From Lautropia mirabilis (GTDB lineage Bacteria; Pseudomonadota; Gammaproteobacteria; Burkholderiales; Burkholderiaceae_B), in the NCBI GenBank assembly GCA_945876565.1, contig CAMCOS010000014.1, forward strand, positions 1-54,419: a stretch of DNA of 54,419 nucleotides, written 5' to 3'. The notes under the pieces are model-generated. The model searched no databases. It had not been told where the DNA came from and was given only the letters and a program-made list of their open reading frames with translations. Positions 53,923 through 54,419 of this stretch are shown here, piece by piece. The position numbers were made by a program, and so were the translations under genes. Position 1 is the first letter of the stretch, and the number at the start of each line of letters is the position of its first letter.

Positions 53923-53982
53923 AGCGTTCTCCATGCGCATTTAAGCGTGCGCATATATTAACCCGTATTCCTGACTGAGTCC

Positions 53983-54419
53983 ATGGCTGAACGCAACCTC
54001 TCCATCCGCCTGTCCGTGGTCGACGGCGGCAAGTTCAAGGCTGATCTGTCCGAGATCGGCGAGAAGGGCGAGCGCTCCCTCAAAAGAATCGAGGCAGCGT
54101 CTAGCCCAGCATCCAGTGTTTTTAAGCGCCTGTCATCTGCTACCAACGATGCCAAGCGTAAGCAAACGCGGCGCGACAAATTCTTGGCCGAGATGGATAA
54201 GGTGGTTCCTTGGGCAAGACTGAGTGCGTTGATTGAACCGGTTTATCCCAAAGACCCAAAGGCTCAAAGGCCCAAAGGCAAAGGAGGTCGTCCTCCGTAC
54301 GCGCTTGAGACGATGCTTCGGATTCACTTCATGCAACAGTGGTTTGCGCTGAGCGATCCTGCGATGGAAGAAGCACTCTACGACATACAGTCGATGCGTC
54401 AGTTTGCAGGTCTGTCGCT
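53983..54419 (+). CDS. Tape-measure N-terminus in frame with IS5-family transposase (partial at right edge)
   Basis: From ATG 53983 a single open frame runs off the window. The first 45 or so codons read 'MAERNLSIRLSVVDGGKFKADLSEIGEKGERSLKRIEAASSPASS', typical of the start of phage tail tape-measure proteins. From about 54120 the same frame reads as an IS5-family transposase N-terminus: 'KRKQTRRDKFLAEMDKVVPWARLSALIEPVYPK', 'GGRPPYALETMLRIHFMQQWFALSDPAMEEALYD'. The insertion sequence has thus interrupted the tape-measure gene, leaving a continuous chimeric frame. The transposase proper may start at an internal ATG or upstream codon that I cannot fix. Confidence 0.7.
   Translation, partial: MAERNLSIRLSVVDGGKFKADLSEIGEKGERSLKRIEAASSPASSVFKRLSSATNDAKRKQTRRDKFLAEMDKVVPWARLSALIEPVYPKDPKAQRPKGKGGRPPYALETMLRIHFMQQWFALSDPAMEEALYDIQSMRQFAGLS
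54120..54419 (+). mobile_element. IS5-family insertion sequence, left part
   Basis: The transposase N-terminal domain is recognisable from about 54150 to the edge. The left end lies between 54110 and 54130, where tape-measure similarity stops, but the terminal inverted repeat cannot be verified because the right end is outside the window. Confidence 0.7.

Larger units (their letters stand above)
51985..54130 (+). mobile_element. Decayed prophage tail module
   Basis: The order head-tail joining fragment, DUF6441 protein, tail-tube remnant, tail assembly chaperone with frameshift extension, and tape-measure start is that of a siphophage or gene-transfer-agent-like tail operon. Several genes are truncated or fused, and a toxin-antitoxin cassette and an insertion sequence interrupt it. 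It lies directly beyond the DISARM element's attR. Confidence 0.7.

Overview
The window reads as chromosome of a betaproteobacterium of the order Burkholderiales, probably close to the Alcaligenaceae. The call rests on the ilvI-ilvH-ilvC-psd-pssA cluster and the rpsO-pnp pair in their usual arrangement, on the protein sequences themselves, and on the acetoacetate decarboxylase and patatin genes. No species assignment is attempted.

Layout. (1) 1-3.4 kb is accessory DNA: a broken HigB-like toxin with an intact antitoxin, a two-gene operon ending in a PIN-domain protein, and a dispersed repeat of about 76 bp. (2) 3.6-6.5 kb is a complete polar amino acid ABC transporter operon (binding protein, two permeases, ATPase). 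(3) 6.8-7.3 kb is a higBA pair fused by an internal deletion. (4) 7.5-26.5 kb is core genome: 1-Cys peroxiredoxin, an Lrp-type regulator divergent from an AceE-like E1 dehydrogenase (an MdeR/MdeB-like arrangement), a PIN protein overlapping the E1 gene, pnp and rpsO, tandem paralogous lipoproteins, pssA, psd, ilvCHI, a FUSC-type membrane protein, acetoacetate decarboxylase, a patatin-like phospholipase and yaaA.

(5) A tRNA-Ser(CGA) gene at 26718-26807 marks the left end of a 25 kb integrated element. The 15-bp sequence CACCCTCTCCGCCAG at the tRNA 3' end is repeated at 51777-51791, next to a P4-type tyrosine integrase. The element has an integrase / AlpA / primase / helicase block typical of P4-like satellites and integrative elements, with no capsid or tail genes seen. 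Its cargo is a complete class 1 DISARM anti-phage operon on the minus strand (HTH regulator, drmD, drmMI, drmA, drmB, drmC; 41439 down to 27853). Between DISARM and the replication block lies a variable zone of unrecognised genes: two overlapping gene pairs, a gene (DUF3293) whose start is embedded in a highly structured leader RNA, a double zinc-ribbon protein, and some decayed reading frames.

(6) Right of the attachment repeat (51.98-54.4 kb) is a decayed prophage tail module: head-tail joining fragment, truncated DUF6441 protein fused to a tail-tube remnant, and a tail assembly chaperone with a textbook A AAA AAC slippery site for -1 frameshifting. A ccdAB toxin-antitoxin cassette follows on the opposite strand, then the start of a tape-measure gene that runs in frame into an IS5-family transposase at the window edge.

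DISARM itself is a known system. The least explained parts are the structured RNA upstream of the DUF3293 gene, the unknown gene pairs beside DISARM, and the tandem lipoprotein family. All similarity calls come from reading motifs by eye; no database search was run.
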